Source: Staphylococcus borealis (lineage in GTDB: Bacteria; Bacillota; Bacilli; Staphylococcales; Staphylococcaceae). Taken from it: DNA of 64,000 nucleotides. The stretch covers positions 124,001 through 188,000 of the forward strand of contig NZ_CUEE01000004.1 of NCBI RefSeq assembly GCF_001224225.1. The letters run 5' to 3'. The translations under genes and the position numbers were made by a program. Under the pieces are notes generated by a model. The model made no database searches, was not told where the DNA came from, and saw only the letters and a list, made by a program, of their open reading frames with translations. Numbering within the stretch: the stretch's first letter is position 1; every line of letters begins with the position of its first letter. Shown here piece by piece: positions 17,641 to 25,786 of the stretch.

Positions 17641-17965
17641 AACCCCAGCTTGCTTTGCTTGTAGAATTTCTTTTCGAAATTCTCTTTGCTGGGGCCCCGA
17701 ACCCCAGCTTTCTCTACTCGTGGCATTTCTTTTCGAATTTCTCTTTGCTGGGGCCCCGAACCCCAGCTTTCACTGCTTGTAGAATTTCTTTATGAAATTC
17801 TCGTTGCTGGGGCCCCGAACCCCAGCTTTCTCTACTCGTGGCATTTCTTTTCGAAATTCTCGTTGCTGAGGCCCGACTGTACTGAGAAAAGCTTAATTTA
17901 AGTGTCTTATCAATTCAGTCAGCTACTGTAAATTTTCCAAATAGCATTATCATATTATTTATGTT
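17641..17965. repeat. 59-bp tandem array (4 copies) and mosaic repeat, copy 5
   Basis: Four head-to-tail units of 59 bp, each starting ACCCCAGCTT and ending CTGGGGCCCCGA. They are the reverse complement of the units in the array at 19731-20090. The hairpin module (ACTGAGAAAAGCTT...CAGTCAGCTACTG) follows. Alternate units are more alike (units 2 and 4 share CTCTACTCGTGGC), which suggests duplication as a pair. Confidence 0.88.
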
Positions 17966-17976
17966 GAAGAATCTTT

Positions 17977-18008
17977 AAAAAGCGTTAGAACCTTTCGTTC
18001 TAACGCTT
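17977..18008 (-). terminator. Perfect hairpin terminator downstream of the DUF3895-like locus
   Basis: GCGTTAGAAC (17982-17991) and GTTCTAACGC (17997-18006) pair perfectly over 10 bp. Read on the minus strand the hairpin is followed by TTTTTAAAG. Confidence 0.82.
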
Positions 18009-18063
18009 CGTCTACATTTATTGAAATTTGCATTTCAAATCCGATAATCAATGTACTTGTTTT

Positions 18064-18087
18064 AAAGTCCACGCACGACCGTTGACT
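18064..18087. repeat. Leader motif A
   Basis: AAAGTCCACGCACGACCGTT followed by GACT is one of three related 24-bp motifs (with 18169 and 19509). This one has no TATAAT beside it. It lies between two terminator hairpins. Confidence 0.7.
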
Positions 18088-18090
18088 AAA

Positions 18091-18118
18091 AAGAGAACAA
18101 GTCCTACTTGCTCTCTTT
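18091..18118. terminator. Hairpin terminator between motifs A and B
   Basis: GAGAACAAGT (18093-18102) pairs with ACTTGCTCTC (18106-18115) with one mismatch. It has a T-run on the minus strand (CTCTTTTTAG) and a shorter one on the plus strand. Confidence 0.75.
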
Positions 18119-18168
18119 CCTAAGTTATTTAAAACTTATTCTTAGCTATGCAATGTATTTCGGTTTAT

Positions 18169-18230
18169 AACGTCCACGCATTGTCGTTGACATTTATATT
18201 ATAACATTTTTATTAAATATTTCAAGACTA
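18169..18230 (-). promoter_or_regulatory. Leader motif B with TATAAT
   Basis: The motif AACGTCCACGCATTGTCGTT-GACA is preceded, on the minus strand, by TATAAT (18198-18203), 6 nt away. Motif C upstream of the DUF3895-like gene has the same arrangement, and the flanking AT-rich sequence is also similar over about 30 bp. A transcript starting here would be only about 100 nt before reaching the terminator at 18091. Confidence 0.55.
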
Positions 18231-18292
18231 ATAAATATAATATAATTTAGTTGCGCTCATTCAATATATTTTGGATATGACTATGTTGCTTA

Positions 18293-19309
18293 TCAAAAAC
18301 GCTTAGTCCACGCTTTAAATAGCTTATTGTTTTGGAACTTCACAGTATACATCGTGTATCTATTAATAGAATTTACGATATCATTTACAATCTTTGTATT
18401 AACATGCGATTTTAATAATTCGTCTATCTCTATTTTACATTCATTATAAATTGTAGTGATATCAATCACATTTTGCACTTCTAATAACTTTGTTATTTTT
18501 ACTCTACATTCAGCAATTAACATCTTATCTGCCTTTTCTTTTGCCATAATTTTTCTTTTTTGACTATTACGTGCTTCAGCCTCTTTTAATAATTGCTGTC
18601 GTTTTAACTCTCGCTCTTTTCTCAATGCTTCTTGTTCTTTTTCTCTTTGAATACGTCTTTCTCGTTCTAGTTCTTCTAGATACGCCAGATATTTCTTTTT
18701 ATGAAAATAATCAATCAAAGCAAAAACTTTCTGTTCGATGTTAGTGGGCAAAGCCATACTATACTTTTTAAAATCATTAATTAATTCAATATTCTTACTC
18801 GTAATAGGCTTTGATGAATTCGAGTTAAATTCTTCCACGTCTGACTCAGAGATCGTATTCCACTCTTTATACATGTTTATCACTTTACGATGATACTCTG
18901 AATCATTCATCAATTTATCATGATTTAAGAGTACATCATCCAACCAATCATCTAACAAGAACATATTCTTTCTAACCTGATACGCAATACGATTCGGAAT
19001 GCCACTATGTTCTTTAAAATGTTCAATCCCAAGTTTTATAATAGTATCTTTTGACTTTGATCGAAGTATATATTGATACTTTAATTCTTTTCCGCATTCA
19101 CAATATAATGGCGTATCATTATAACTCGTTCTGTAATTTTCATTTACTTTAAAGTCGATAAGTTCCCACTCTTCTGAATAGCGATACATATCATTAATTA
19201 ATATATTCTTTTTTCTGTATTTATAATACTTAAACAGTATTTCTCTTTGGTTCTCAGTTAATTGACTGATTAAAGCATGTCTATGTTTCTCGTTATTCAC
19301 ATATCTCAA
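18293..19309 (-). CDS. DUF3895-like protein with coiled-coil region
   Basis: This protein is about 338 aa and of unknown function. The N-terminal half has CECGKELKYQYILRSKSKDT and LGIEHFKEHSGIPNRIAYQV, reminiscent of DUF3895 proteins of Bacilli, with a Cys-x-Cys that may bind metal. Residues about 205-270 form a strongly charged coiled coil (ELERERRIQREKEQEALRKE). The C-terminal 80 residues are helical. I chose TTG at 19309 because AGAGGTGG lies 7 nt ahead; the open frame runs to 19414. It is bracketed by motifs B and C and by inverted 59-bp arrays, suggesting an acquired cassette. Confidence 0.6.
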   Translation of the reverse strand: MRYVNNEKHRHALISQLTENQREILFKYYKYRKKNILINDMYRYSEEWELIDFKVNENYRTSYNDTPLYCECGKELKYQYILRSKSKDTIIKLGIEHFKEHSGIPNRIAYQVRKNMFLLDDWLDDVLLNHDKLMNDSEYHRKVINMYKEWNTISESDVEEFNSNSSKPITSKNIELINDFKKYSMALPTNIEQKVFALIDYFHKKKYLAYLEELERERRIQREKEQEALRKERELKRQQLLKEAEARNSQKRKIMAKEKADKMLIAECRVKITKLLEVQNVIDITTIYNECKIEIDELLKSHVNTKIVNDIVNSINRYTMYTVKFQNNKLFKAWTKRF

Positions 19310-19615
19310 ATAACCACCTCTTCTACTTATAAGGGTTAACTTTAGTTCATTACACATTAATGTGATGGTTTGATTTGTATGTTTGCATATGTAAAAAGAG
19401 ATATGACTAATCACTCATTAATCATATCTCTATATCAACACTATGATATTCAATTATAATGCCTAGTCTCATAGCAGACGGCTACTACTGTACATGATTT
19501 TGTTTTTTAAAGTCCACGCATGGTCGTCGACTTAATTATATTATAATATTTTTATATAATAAATACAACATCATTTATATATTCTAACCTAGAAACGTTT
19601 AAATACAAAACCAAA
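19310..19615. other. Leader region of the DUF3895-like gene
   Basis: About 300 bp with no gene. It holds motif C and its TATAAT and would be the 5' untranslated region (about 220 nt) of the gene at 18293. Nothing else is recognisable. Confidence 0.5.
19509..19560 (-). promoter_or_regulatory. Leader motif C with TATAAT, likely promoter of the DUF3895-like gene
   Basis: AAAGTCCACGCATGGTCGTC-GACT has TATAAT on the minus strand at 19540-19545, 8 nt away. It is a near copy of motif B on the other side of the gene. A minus-strand transcript would begin inside the motif. Confidence 0.6.
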
Positions 19616-20117
19616 AGAGACTGGGACATAAATAATATAATTATGCTATTTTGCAATTTCGCAGTAGCTGACTGAACTGAGAAGGCGCTTTAATCTAAGC
19701 TTTTCTCAGTTCTAGTCATCCTTGCGGGCGGGGCCCCAACAAAGAGAATTTCACTAAGAAATTCTACAAGCAAAGCAAGCTGGGAGTCGGGGCCCCAGCA
19801 AAGAGAATTTCATCAAGAAATTCTACAAGCAAAGCAAGCTGGGAGTCGGGGCCCCAGCAAAGAGAATTTCATCAAGAAATTCTACAAGCAAAACAAGCTG
19901 GGAGTCGGGACCCCAGCAAAGAGAATTTCATCAAGAAATTCTACAAGCAAAGCAAGCTGGGAGTCGGGGCCCCAGCAAAGAGAATTTCATCAAGAAATTC
20001 TACAAGCAAAGCAAGCTGGGAGTCGGGGCCCCAGCAAAGAGAATTTCATCAAGAAATTCTACAAGCAAAGCAAGCTGGGGTTACGACGAATTCAAAAAGA
20101 ACTCTGTCCCACTCCCT
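19616..20117. repeat. 59-bp tandem array (6 copies) and mosaic repeat, copy 6
   Basis: It starts AGAGACTGGGACATAAATAA and runs through the hairpin module. Six head-to-tail units of 59 bp follow (about 19731-20085; AAAGAGAATTTC recurs at 19741, 19800, 19859, 19918, 19977 and 20036), and it ends in GTCCCACTCCC at 20117. The middle units are nearly identical, so recent copy-number change is likely. It stops 3 bp before the island's left attachment site. Confidence 0.92.
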
Positions 20118-20119
20118 AC

Positions 20120-20137
20120 ATAGTGGAGACGGCGGGA
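20120..20137. other. attL of the ssrA island
   Basis: ATAGTGGAGACGGCGGGA is identical over 18 bp to the sequence at 33892-33909. The bases beyond differ (GTT here, TTC in ssrA), so the duplicated core ends there. Confidence 0.9.
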
Positions 20138-20280
20138 GTTGATAAATAGCATTATTAATGAATTTAAAAACCTTTAAGAATGTTGTCATATCAACGTTTT
20201 GATTGCCTTAGACATTGAGTGTAAAATGTTAAAATTGTAAAAATAAGAAAGATTTGTGGCAATCAATTAAGATTATGTCA

Positions 20281-20499
20281 TTACATAAATTGGATAAACA
20301 ATATGTCTGAGCCTCTGACTACTACGTGTGTTTTACCTACAAAAATATAATTTGCATCATCAGAAATTTTTAATCTATCAATATTATCTCCAGTGATAGT
20401 TGTTACTTTTTCTGCATGTAAATATGAACATTTAATTTCTGTTAATTCTTTAATTTCTATATATTTATCGTCTTTTAATTGGATAAAGCAATTCATCAT
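20281..20499 (-). CDS. Island-encoded hypothetical 72-aa protein
   Basis: This small strand-rich protein (MMNCFIQLKDDKYIEIKELT) has no recognised domain. AAGGAGG precedes the ATGATG, and the second ATG (20496) has the better spacing. It lies at the attL end, outside the packaging operon, where islands often keep accessory or anti-phage genes. It is divergent from the candidate structured RNA at 20599. Function unknown. Confidence 0.6.
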   Translation of the reverse strand: MMNCFIQLKDDKYIEIKELTEIKCSYLHAEKVTTITGDNIDRLKISDDANYIFVGKTHVVVRGSDILFIQFM

Positions 20500-20586
20500 A
20501 AAACCTCCTTATATACATATATAATTATACACTGTTCAAACTATAAACAAAAGCTATCATACTTACTATTATCTATAACTTTATGT

Positions 20587-20790
20587 TATAATATAAGTGT
20601 ATCAATAATCTATTAAATTGATACATCTGTTGTATTCGACTGGTTTTAGTTGAATACTCCAAACGTTTTTCATCTTGATAGTTTTCTTTAATTGACTTTA
20701 TGGTCATTAATATGAATCTTTAAATTTAAGTTGTTCTCAGAATCTTACAATTGGGTTACGGAAACGTCACATTTATTTGTGGCGTTTTTT
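20587..20790 (+). ncRNA. Candidate structured small RNA at the island's attL end
   Basis: A TATAAT (20587-20592) is followed at once by three hairpins. TGTATCAAT (20598-20606) pairs with ATTGATACA (20617-20625). GTATTCGACT (20632-20641) pairs with AGTTGAATAC (20648-20657). AAACGTCAC (20762-20770) pairs with GTGGCGTTT (20779-20787) before TTTT. The roughly 190-nt span has no open reading frame with a ribosome binding site. The -35 is weak (TTACTA-like). No known RNA family recognised. Confidence 0.55.
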
Positions 20791-20844
20791 AATACACTTA
20801 TACATAAAATAATTTTTCGATGCAACACAGTGGCTCTCTCAGCA

Positions 20845-20874
20845 TCAAAAAAGCCCTATTTATATAATAAGGCT
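20845..20874 (-). terminator. Terminator of the island packaging operon
   Basis: Minus-strand AAAGCCTTATTATATAAATA folds on AGGGCTT and is followed by TTTT. It begins directly after the stop codon of the head-tail adaptor gene. Confidence 0.82.
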
Positions 20875-21186
20875 TTAATCACTAGCTTCTGCAAAGATCG
20901 TTAATGTTTGATTCATTCCATTATCATTAGTAACCGATACTATATTATAATCTTTTCCATTATATCTAACATATTGGCGTGGATTGATTCCTTTTCTATA
21001 TCGAATAATGAAACGGACATTTTCTTTATTTGCTGTAAGTCTCCATTGTTGAAATTCATTCCCTTTCATTGTTTTAACATCTGCCCAAGGTGTAGCAATT
21101 ACAACTTTAGTTGAGCCGAACGCCTCAGGGCCATCATTTTCTTGTTCTTCTAAAATTTCTATTTTATTTCTATAATGATATGCCAT
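20875..21186 (-). CDS. Phage head-tail adaptor (SPP1 gp16-like head-closure) protein
   Basis: This 103-aa protein matches the head-tail adaptor family: IEILEEQENDGPEAFG, TPWADVKTMKGNEFQQW and the C-terminal YRKGINPRQYVRYNGKDYNI. In phages it sits under the portal/connector and closes the filled head, forming the surface that receives a tail. It is the last gene of the island's structural operon. Its presence without tail genes is what a tail-borrowing element needs. Confidence 0.88.
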   Translation of the reverse strand: MAYHYRNKIEILEEQENDGPEAFGSTKVVIATPWADVKTMKGNEFQQWRLTANKENVRFIIRYRKGINPRQYVRYNGKDYNIVSVTNDNGMNQTLTIFAEASD

Positions 21187-21197
21187 TGTTTACCTCC

Positions 21198-22841
21198 TTA
21201 CATCGCTCTTAAAAATTGCTCATAGTTATCAAATAAACCTACATACGCATCTAACATGGAAGCCACGCCATCAATACGACGTTTAGGTGATTGGTTCTTA
21301 ATAGGGACGATATTACCGTTTCTATCAGTTTCTACACCTGTATTAGTTAAGCACCATTTTAAAATCGGGTTATTATTGTAATTGATTTTATGTTTCTCTA
21401 AATCAGCGCCCATGTTTTGCATTGGTAAACTTAACGTTTTAGCCCCCTGTGGCGTTCGTACCATGTGAAAGCCGTACGCCTCCATTTCATCTACCCAGTA
21501 CCTTGCTGAATAGTTATCATAGTATATCCATAGTGGCGTTATATCATAGTCATTCATCATCTCATTAAACCAGTCCGTAATATCGCTATAATCAATCGTG
21601 TTGCCACTGCATAATCTTAATAGCCCCTGTTCGTGCCATTTGTCATATGGTATTTTGTCCTCATGCACACGTTTATATAAATTATCTTCAGGCAACCAAT
21701 ACATCTGATGAACGAATCTCATTTCAGTTTCAGGATCAATAAATAATAATGTGGCACAACTTAAGTCTGTTGTGATAGAAAGGTCTGCCCCACCTATCGC
21801 ATACCAACCTGTAAAATCTTTAATATCGAATGTATCTTCATTATTGATTGCATCGAACGTAAGCCATGCGCTGTGTGTCACTTCACGGATATTAAAATCT
21901 TTGGTTAAGATACCCGTTAAGTCATTCATGTTATTTTGTGCACGTGCCACTTTACGCTCAATATCTTCAACCTTTTTAGATACACCTAGAGCAGGATTAG
22001 CTTTCTGCCAACAATCAGGAAGTTTATACTCAGCTTTATGATCTAACTCATACATAATCGGCAAGAAATTATCATCAGTGAAATTACCATCAACCACATT
22101 ACAAGCATACTCATATAAATCATCAAAGATAGTACCCCTATGTGTTCCAGCTGTTGTAATCATAATAAGTAATGGCTGTGTACGTGCTGACTGTGATTGT
22201 TTCATTACTTCGTAAAGATTTCTATCTTGAATGGAATGTAACTCATCAATCACGACAAGATGCGCATTTAATCCATCTAATGAATTGGAGTTCTTCCCTA
22301 GTGATTGCATCTTACTGAAGTTATGACTGAAATATAAATCTGATTTGCGCTTACGAATATTTTTATTTAAATCAGGACTCTGTACGATCATCTCATGTGC
22401 TTGGTCGAACAATATATTTGCTTGGTCACGCTTCGATGCAACTGAGTACACCTCTGAGCCACTTTCTCCGTCTGCAATCATCATGTATAAAGCAATCGCT
22501 GCTAACATGGTTGTCTTACCATTCTTACGACCAACAAAGAAAAATGATTCAGTATAACGTCTGTATCCTGTTTCTTTATCTACAAAGCCAAATAGTGCCG
22601 AAATATAGGCTTTTTGAAATAGGTCTAATATTAATGGTTTACCAGCAAGTTCACCTTTAGAATGACGGCAGAAATTTTCTATAAATTGAATTGGTCGCAT
22701 AGCTTTAGCTTCATCAAAGATATATTTGTCGTGATGTTCCATATCTTGAATTAGTTTTTGATATTGTTTTTTCACACGTTTAGAAGTCACAATTTCGCCA
22801 TTCTCTATCGCTTTATAATACTGTTCAATGTAGTTAGCCAT
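21198..22841 (-). CDS. Phage terminase large subunit
   Basis: This 547-aa packaging motor pumps DNA into the capsid and cuts it. The ATPase has Walker A GRKNGKTTM near residue 105 and Walker B HLVVIDELH. The nuclease domain follows, with GGADLSITTDLS and the late MLDAYVGLFDNY. It belongs to the HK97-like TerL group used by cos-type phages. It overlaps terS by 8 bp. Full length, so packaging specificity should be the island's own. Confidence 0.95.
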   Translation of the reverse strand: MANYIEQYYKAIENGEIVTSKRVKKQYQKLIQDMEHHDKYIFDEAKAMRPIQFIENFCRHSKGELAGKPLILDLFQKAYISALFGFVDKETGYRRYTESFFFVGRKNGKTTMLAAIALYMMIADGESGSEVYSVASKRDQANILFDQAHEMIVQSPDLNKNIRKRKSDLYFSHNFSKMQSLGKNSNSLDGLNAHLVVIDELHSIQDRNLYEVMKQSQSARTQPLLIMITTAGTHRGTIFDDLYEYACNVVDGNFTDDNFLPIMYELDHKAEYKLPDCWQKANPALGVSKKVEDIERKVARAQNNMNDLTGILTKDFNIREVTHSAWLTFDAINNEDTFDIKDFTGWYAIGGADLSITTDLSCATLLFIDPETEMRFVHQMYWLPEDNLYKRVHEDKIPYDKWHEQGLLRLCSGNTIDYSDITDWFNEMMNDYDITPLWIYYDNYSARYWVDEMEAYGFHMVRTPQGAKTLSLPMQNMGADLEKHKINYNNNPILKWCLTNTGVETDRNGNIVPIKNQSPKRRIDGVASMLDAYVGLFDNYEQFLRAM

Positions 22842-23166
22842 TAGTCACAAAGTCCATAAATGCGTCAGATTCTTCTACTTCTTGAGGCAATAGAGAAAGT
22901 AATTGCTTAAGTGTGGCGTTATACTTCGAAACTGTCGTATTGTATGACTTCATAGCAGGACTTTCTTTTAAATATTCTTGTTCGCCCTGTTTAAAGATGT
23001 ATGTTGCGCCATGTGTACGTACAGTATTTTTCAGTTCGTTCATTGTTTCTTTCATGAAATTTAATTCTTCTATTAAATCATATGCAACTGGTTTATTAAT
23101 ATTATCATCTTTATCAATTTGTATTTTAAGTTGTTCTAAATTAATTGATTTATATATCTTATTCAT
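22834..23166 (-). CDS. Phage terminase small subunit (P27-like)
   Basis: This roughly 110-aa protein recognises the packaging site. The ending YIFKQGEQEYLKESPAMKSY and KYNATLKQLLSLLP is typical of P27-family small terminases. An open frame continues up to 23259, but the ATG at 23166 follows AAGGAG with 9-nt spacing and is the likely start. It overlaps terL. A 139-bp gap separates it from the HNH gene, an unusual space in this otherwise tight operon. Confidence 0.85.
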   Translation of the reverse strand: MNKIYKSINLEQLKIQIDKDDNINKPVAYDLIEELNFMKETMNELKNTVRTHGATYIFKQGEQEYLKESPAMKSYNTTVSKYNATLKQLLSLLPQEVEESDAFMDFVTNG

Positions 23167-23305
23167 TTTTTTATTCTCCTTAAAGTAATTATTAGGCACC
23201 CCTAAACTTTCAAAATATCGAATGGAGGAAAAGTTGAGCCCAGCACCGGTTCCCATCAAATACTTTCACACCAACAACATGGGGGGGTATTATTTTTTTA
23301 TTAAA
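23167..23305. other. Candidate packaging (cos) region
   Basis: This is the only sizable gap in the packaging operon. It contains a run of seven G (about 23281-23287) and a GC-rich patch (GAGCCCAGCACCGGTTCCCA, 23236-23255) in otherwise AT-rich DNA, between the HNH nuclease and TerS genes. In cos-type phages the cos site lies near these genes. This is an inference from position and composition. Confidence 0.3.
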
Positions 23306-23596
23306 TTATATTTTTATTAAATTTCCTTTTTCATCAAATCTTAATCCTTCGCCTGTTGATGGACTTCCGAAATGTTCTTGATTGTGGCATGTCTGACATA
23401 AGCTTTCTAACAAATCATGGTTCAATGATACATAAGGATTAGTGTAATTCTCTGCGTTTAAATACACTTTATGATGACAAATAGACGCCACATCTCCACA
23501 TCTTTCACACATATAATTCTGAGATGCCATGTAACTATTCTTGCACTTCTGCCATTTAGCCGATTTATAAAATGCTTGTGGTATGCTTTTAGCCAT
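23306..23596 (-). CDS. HNH endonuclease of the packaging module
   Basis: This 96-aa protein has the zinc-binding CERCGDVASICHHK and LESLCQTCHNQEH, which together give the HNH nuclease site. In HK97-type cos phages an HNH protein next to the terminase is required for cutting at cos. The ATG at 23596 overlaps the connector stop codon (ATGGCTAA), indicating coupled translation; a GTG 9 bp earlier is less well placed. Confidence 0.9.
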   Translation of the reverse strand: MAKSIPQAFYKSAKWQKCKNSYMASQNYMCERCGDVASICHHKVYLNAENYTNPYVSLNHDLLESLCQTCHNQEHFGSPSTGEGLRFDEKGNLIKI

Positions 23597-23870
23597 CGTA
23601 CTCACTTCCTAATGCATGTAATGCGCCTAATAAGCTATCAATTGTACGCTTTAATCGTTCACTGTCTTGTGTTTGAGGATCAAACCATAACTGAAGTATA
23701 AACTTTGCTGTTGTTTGTGCTAATGGCTGCACTGGTTCATCTAACCAATCACGACCAGTGGTAATATATAAGTAGTTAGGTATTGCCTCAACTAATGGAA
23801 TGATAATATCATCGTTAAAATCTCCATCAACTCTTAAAGCATTACGTGCATCTTCTATTGATAAAATCAT
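23589..23870 (-). CDS. Phage head-tail connector (gp6-like)
   Basis: This 93-aa protein begins MILSIEDARNALRVDGDFND and has IIPLVEAIPNYLYITTGRDW, as in the HK97 gp6-type connector family. It attaches beneath the portal ring. The ATG at 23870 has AAGGAG 8 nt upstream; the open frame runs back to 23936. It lies between the capsid and HNH genes in one operon. Confidence 0.86.
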   Translation of the reverse strand: MILSIEDARNALRVDGDFNDDIIIPLVEAIPNYLYITTGRDWLDEPVQPLAQTTAKFILQLWFDPQTQDSERLKRTIDSLLGALHALGSEYDG

Positions 23871-23972
23871 AGCGTTCACTCCTTTTCCCCGAGTGGGACC
23901 GTGGTCCTTATCGGTGTATTTATTAATAAAGGACACCAGCTAATCACTGATGCCCTTACTGGTTTATAATGT

Positions 23973-25217
23973 TTATGCTTCAGCTGTTGTAGTAGTTAAC
24001 TTAACAAACGCTTCACTCATTAATACACGAGTATCTGCCACTGCCATAGCTCTATAATCAATTAAGCCACTGCGGAATGATGATTCACGTGATGACTCAA
24101 GCATAATGCCCTGTGGTAAGTTATAACCTACATAATTGAAGTCACCTAAGATAATTGTGCCATCTTCGATATTGTCATCAATGATAACTTGTTTACCAAA
24201 GATATAGCCCACATTCTCACGTTGCGCATCTTGGATAAAGATAGGACGTTGATTGTTATCCATCACACCATACACTTGGTTATATAAAGTTGCGTTACTC
24301 ATTGCGAACTTCGCATTTTGTGCATAGCCACGTGATAACATACCTAATGCTTTTGTGAAGTCTGTATACTTACCTGTTACATCTACACTATTAGTAGCGT
24401 CCCACTTGATACCTGTTAGGATACCTTCGCCCTGTCCTTTACCTGTACCATTGATTAATGCGTATTCAATCGCTTCTACAACACAGTTAGTTAATTCTTC
24501 AACTAGGTAAGACTCGAACGCTTGAATGCTCATTGTTTTAGCTTTCACTGAGATAGAGAATACTTTTAGGATTTCGTTAGCCTCAAATTGAACTGATGCT
24601 GTGATTGGTTTATCTGCTTCTACATAAGCGCCCTCTGTATGCCATTCTGCACGATCCTGTGGCGTACCGATTGGAATACGAATTTTAGTAGGCATATTAA
24701 ACGTACGAACGTTTGCTAATAAGCCGCCTTGTGTACGTGCTTTCTTAATAACTTCATTTAAAGTTTGCTCTGGAATAACTGCACTTGAATTACTTGATGA
24801 AGCAAATTCATCTGCTCGATGTTCGATGTCTTGTTGTTCCATTGCTCTATTAAATGTACGTTGTTCAATATCTGTTAAGTTTTTACCTAACATTGTTTTA
24901 AAGAATGCTGAACGGTACTCCTCTGAACCAAAGATATTATTTGTTGGCACTTCGTGTTGTCCTCGTAATTGTGCGCCTGTAATTGGATTATATGAACGTT
25001 GTTCCACTGTTTTGTCACTGCCTTTCTCGTTTTCTTGTTCCTTATCTTTAATATTTGCTTTAGCTTGGTTTAAGCCTTCAATCTCAATATTGAGTTTAGT
25101 AACATCTGCATTAGGGTCTGTGTCGATTGTCCCTTTAATTTGTGCTGCTCTTGTTTCAATATCTTCTAATGAAGAATTGCGATAATAGTTAAATGCTTCA
25201 CTTACTGTATTAAACAT
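23973..25217 (-). CDS. HK97-type major capsid protein
   Basis: This 414-aa shell protein has an N-terminal helical delta domain (residues about 1-95, SLEDIETRAAQIKGTIDTDP to KEQENEKG) that acts as a built-in scaffold. The HK97 core follows (ALINGTGKGQGEGILTG, then VLMSEAFVKLTT at the end). The delta domain should be removed by the adjacent protease. AAGGAG precedes the ATG. Whether it builds small or large heads cannot be read from sequence. Confidence 0.93.
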   Translation of the reverse strand: MFNTVSEAFNYYRNSSLEDIETRAAQIKGTIDTDPNADVTKLNIEIEGLNQAKANIKDKEQENEKGSDKTVEQRSYNPITGAQLRGQHEVPTNNIFGSEEYRSAFFKTMLGKNLTDIEQRTFNRAMEQQDIEHRADEFASSSNSSAVIPEQTLNEVIKKARTQGGLLANVRTFNMPTKIRIPIGTPQDRAEWHTEGAYVEADKPITASVQFEANEILKVFSISVKAKTMSIQAFESYLVEELTNCVVEAIEYALINGTGKGQGEGILTGIKWDATNSVDVTGKYTDFTKALGMLSRGYAQNAKFAMSNATLYNQVYGVMDNNQRPIFIQDAQRENVGYIFGKQVIIDDNIEDGTIILGDFNYVGYNLPQGIMLESSRESSFRSGLIDYRAMAVADTRVLMSEAFVKLTTTTAEA

Positions 25218-25219
25218 AA

Positions 25220-25786
25220 TTATCTGATCTCCTTAATGAGTAGTTTATTTAGATTTATTTTTGCTTGATTAATTTCGTATTGTCTTTTCTCTGCTTCCTG
25301 CATCTGACTTCTAGCTTCAACAGATGTCTCCGAATAAGCCGGAAAGTTCACCACAGAAAACTCTAATACTTTATCTATTTTGGTAATTGTGCGTGTTCTT
25401 GTTTCTACATCGTACCGACTGCCGTCTGATACAGTAAATCCAAAACTAACGCCTGACATATCACCACGTTTAACTGATTCATATACAGAACGTGATTCAC
25501 TAGTGTTTGCCAACCTAGCTCTGAAATGCATACCTGCATCATCTTGCCACACGTCCATAGTTTTAGGTGATTTAGCTAATGGTAGACGATTCTGGTCGTG
25601 TGACACTAAAAGTCTTGTGTCATTGAACTTCACTCCGTCCAGCGCATTACGTTTGATAATTTCGGTATATGAACCTGTCGGCGTATTAATCAGTGCGGGT
25701 TTGTCAAAAACGATTGCTGTTCCTTCAAGCACCATCTCATCATCTCTAGTTTCTGCTTGTATATCTGCACTTCTAATTTCCTTCAT
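25220..25786 (-). CDS. HK97-family prohead protease
   Basis: This 188-aa serine protease removes the capsid's delta domain during head maturation. It has the family start VLEGTAIVFDKPALI, the catalytic histidine in RLLVSHDQNRLPLAKS and the serine in MSGVSFGFTV. It overlaps the portal gene by 14 bp and ends 2 bp before the capsid gene. Confidence 0.92.
   Translation of the reverse strand: MKEIRSADIQAETRDDEMVLEGTAIVFDKPALINTPTGSYTEIIKRNALDGVKFNDTRLLVSHDQNRLPLAKSPKTMDVWQDDAGMHFRARLANTSESRSVYESVKRGDMSGVSFGFTVSDGSRYDVETRTRTITKIDKVLEFSVVNFPAYSETSVEARSQMQEAEKRQYEINQAKINLNKLLIKEIR

Larger units (their letters stand above)
17509..18292. other. Gene-poor stretch with 59-bp array, terminators and leader motifs
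   Basis: About 780 bp without a supported gene. It contains, in order, the upstream region of the 37-aa peptide gene, a four-copy 59-bp tandem array (17641-17880), the remainder of the mosaic repeat, a perfect terminator hairpin (17982-18006), motif A, a second terminator (18091-18118) and motif B with a TATAAT. Confidence 0.6.

Noticed and set aside
17686..17901. 71-codon open frame within the 59-bp array
   Set aside because: It is an artefact of the tandem repeat; the peptide repeats itself with the unit and there is no ribosome binding site.
17959..18033. 24-aa frame MQISINVDEALERKVLTLFK... resembling the start of a RelB/DinJ antitoxin
   Set aside because: Too short, no ribosome binding site, no toxin partner, and it lies on a perfect terminator hairpin that explains the sequence.
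19731..20085. Regularly spaced repeats that might be a CRISPR array
   Set aside because: The units are contiguous 59-bp copies with no unique spacers and no cas genes nearby.
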